DNA from: an uncultured Candidatus Saccharibacteria bacterium
GTDB taxonomy: Bacteria > Patescibacteria > Saccharimonadia > Saccharimonadales > UBA6022
Direction of reading: 5' to 3'
DNA: 12,560 bases
Assembly (NCBI GenBank): GCA_946479665.1
Contig: CAMLGO010000013.1
Coordinates: forward strand, 1-12,560
Positions within the stretch are counted from its first letter, which is position 1, and every line of letters starts with the position of its first letter. The notes beneath the pieces were generated by a model. The model made no database searches, was not told the origin of the DNA, and worked only from the letters and a program-made list of their open reading frames with translations. Of the stretch, positions 12,192 to 12,560 are shown piece after piece. The translations under genes were made by a program, and so were the position numbers.

Positions 12192-12560
12192 ATGGGATTC
12201 TTTGACGGATTACGGCGAATGATTCAAGGTAAGCCAATCTTTATAGACGAATCGAAAGCGGAAACTCGAGACGACTTTAACGACGACGATCCATGGGGGC
12301 AAGACGATGCGCCTGCAGATGAGCGGGTAGTACCCAAGAAGTCACTGCTTGTTGACGATAAGGGCCGAAAGCTTATTCCCGAGATTCGGCTTGAACACTG
12401 TAGGTCGTATGTGAACGGGCCGACCATGATGGTCGTTGCTTGGGCGACGAATACAGGTAAAGTAGAGGTCGAGCTCGATAAGGTCGAGCTACTCGGCGTA
12501 AAGTATGAACTTGATAGGTTTTTGAAACCTGGGCAGGCACACGAACTGACGCTGTATAAG
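12192..12560 (+). CDS. Unknown protein, 5' part
   Basis: The first 123 residues are seen; the frame runs off the right edge. The start is very well marked by AGGAGGT. It begins MGFFDGLRRMIQGKPIF, an amphipathic helix that could lie on a membrane surface, followed by an acidic, probably disordered stretch (DDFNDDDPWGQDD, 27-39). A domain of alternating beta strands starts near residue 50 (SLLVDDKGRKLIPEIRLEH, TMMVVAWATNTGKVEVELDKVELLGVKYEL, then FLKPGQAHELTLYK), with the look of an immunoglobulin-like or beta-sandwich fold. No family is recognised and no signal peptide is present. Confidence 0.75.
   Translation, partial: MGFFDGLRRMIQGKPIFIDESKAETRDDFNDDDPWGQDDAPADERVVPKKSLLVDDKGRKLIPEIRLEHCRSYVNGPTMMVVAWATNTGKVEVELDKVELLGVKYELDRFLKPGQAHELTLYK

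Noticed and set aside
1..12560. CRISPR array, transposase, integrase, tRNA
   Set aside because: No regularly spaced repeats, no recombinase or transposase motifs and no cloverleaf with a T-loop GTTCRA block were noticed in either strand.

Overview
The window looks like a chromosomal piece of a Candidate Phyla Radiation bacterium, most likely a Saccharibacteria (TM7) relative. This is inferred from short, tightly packed and overlapping genes, several genes that start only a few bases after a TATAAT-type -10 box (leaderless transcripts), an alpha2-type glycyl-tRNA synthetase, minimal two-component proteins without sensor or output domains, and many small unrecognised proteins. Hand counts of sample lines give roughly 45-53% GC for the core genes. 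TAA, TAG and TGA all act as stops (TGA ends the kinase, the response regulator and the CYTH protein), so the UGA-as-glycine code of Gracilibacteria is excluded. No rRNA, tRNA, CRISPR array, transposase or integrase was seen.

Layout. 1-498 is the 3' part of a transglutaminase-like cysteine enzyme, converging through a strong bidirectional terminator on rpmA (ribosomal protein L27, minus strand), which has its own sigma70-type promoter. 891-1252 has no convincing gene but is somewhat GC-rich and rich in hairpins, including a perfect 10-bp inverted repeat. A Trm11-like THUMP/SAM methyltransferase (minus) and an LPG-synthase-type membrane protein (plus) then diverge from a short palindrome-filled promoter region.

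2546-5364 is a plus-strand operon: membrane flippase-like protein, xseA and xseB (exonuclease VII) and a membrane-anchored FAM173-like methyltransferase. The first three overlap; the fourth starts 3 nt after xseB. A leaderless promoter starts a membrane-anchored lipoprotein-like or PsbP-like protein at 5384. It is followed by a soluble histidine kinase, a stand-alone receiver and recO, the last three linked by 4-nt ATGA overlaps.

7842-9574 is a minus-strand island of two unrecognised alpha-helical (TPR-like) proteins. They have GC near 57%, related promoters, and nearly identical hairpin terminators, as if one expression cassette had been copied or acquired. From 9575 the plus strand resumes with glyS, a CYTH-domain phosphohydrolase, a possible 23-codon leader ORF coupled to an unknown 160-residue protein, and the start of another unknown protein that runs off the right edge.

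The clearest functional links are exonuclease VII (XseA with XseB) and recO, both DNA repair, lying in neighbouring transcription units; and the kinase-receiver pair, which is co-translated with recO. The parts most likely to be new are the helical-repeat island, the structured intergenic region at 891-1252, and the operator-like repeats in the divergent promoter regions.
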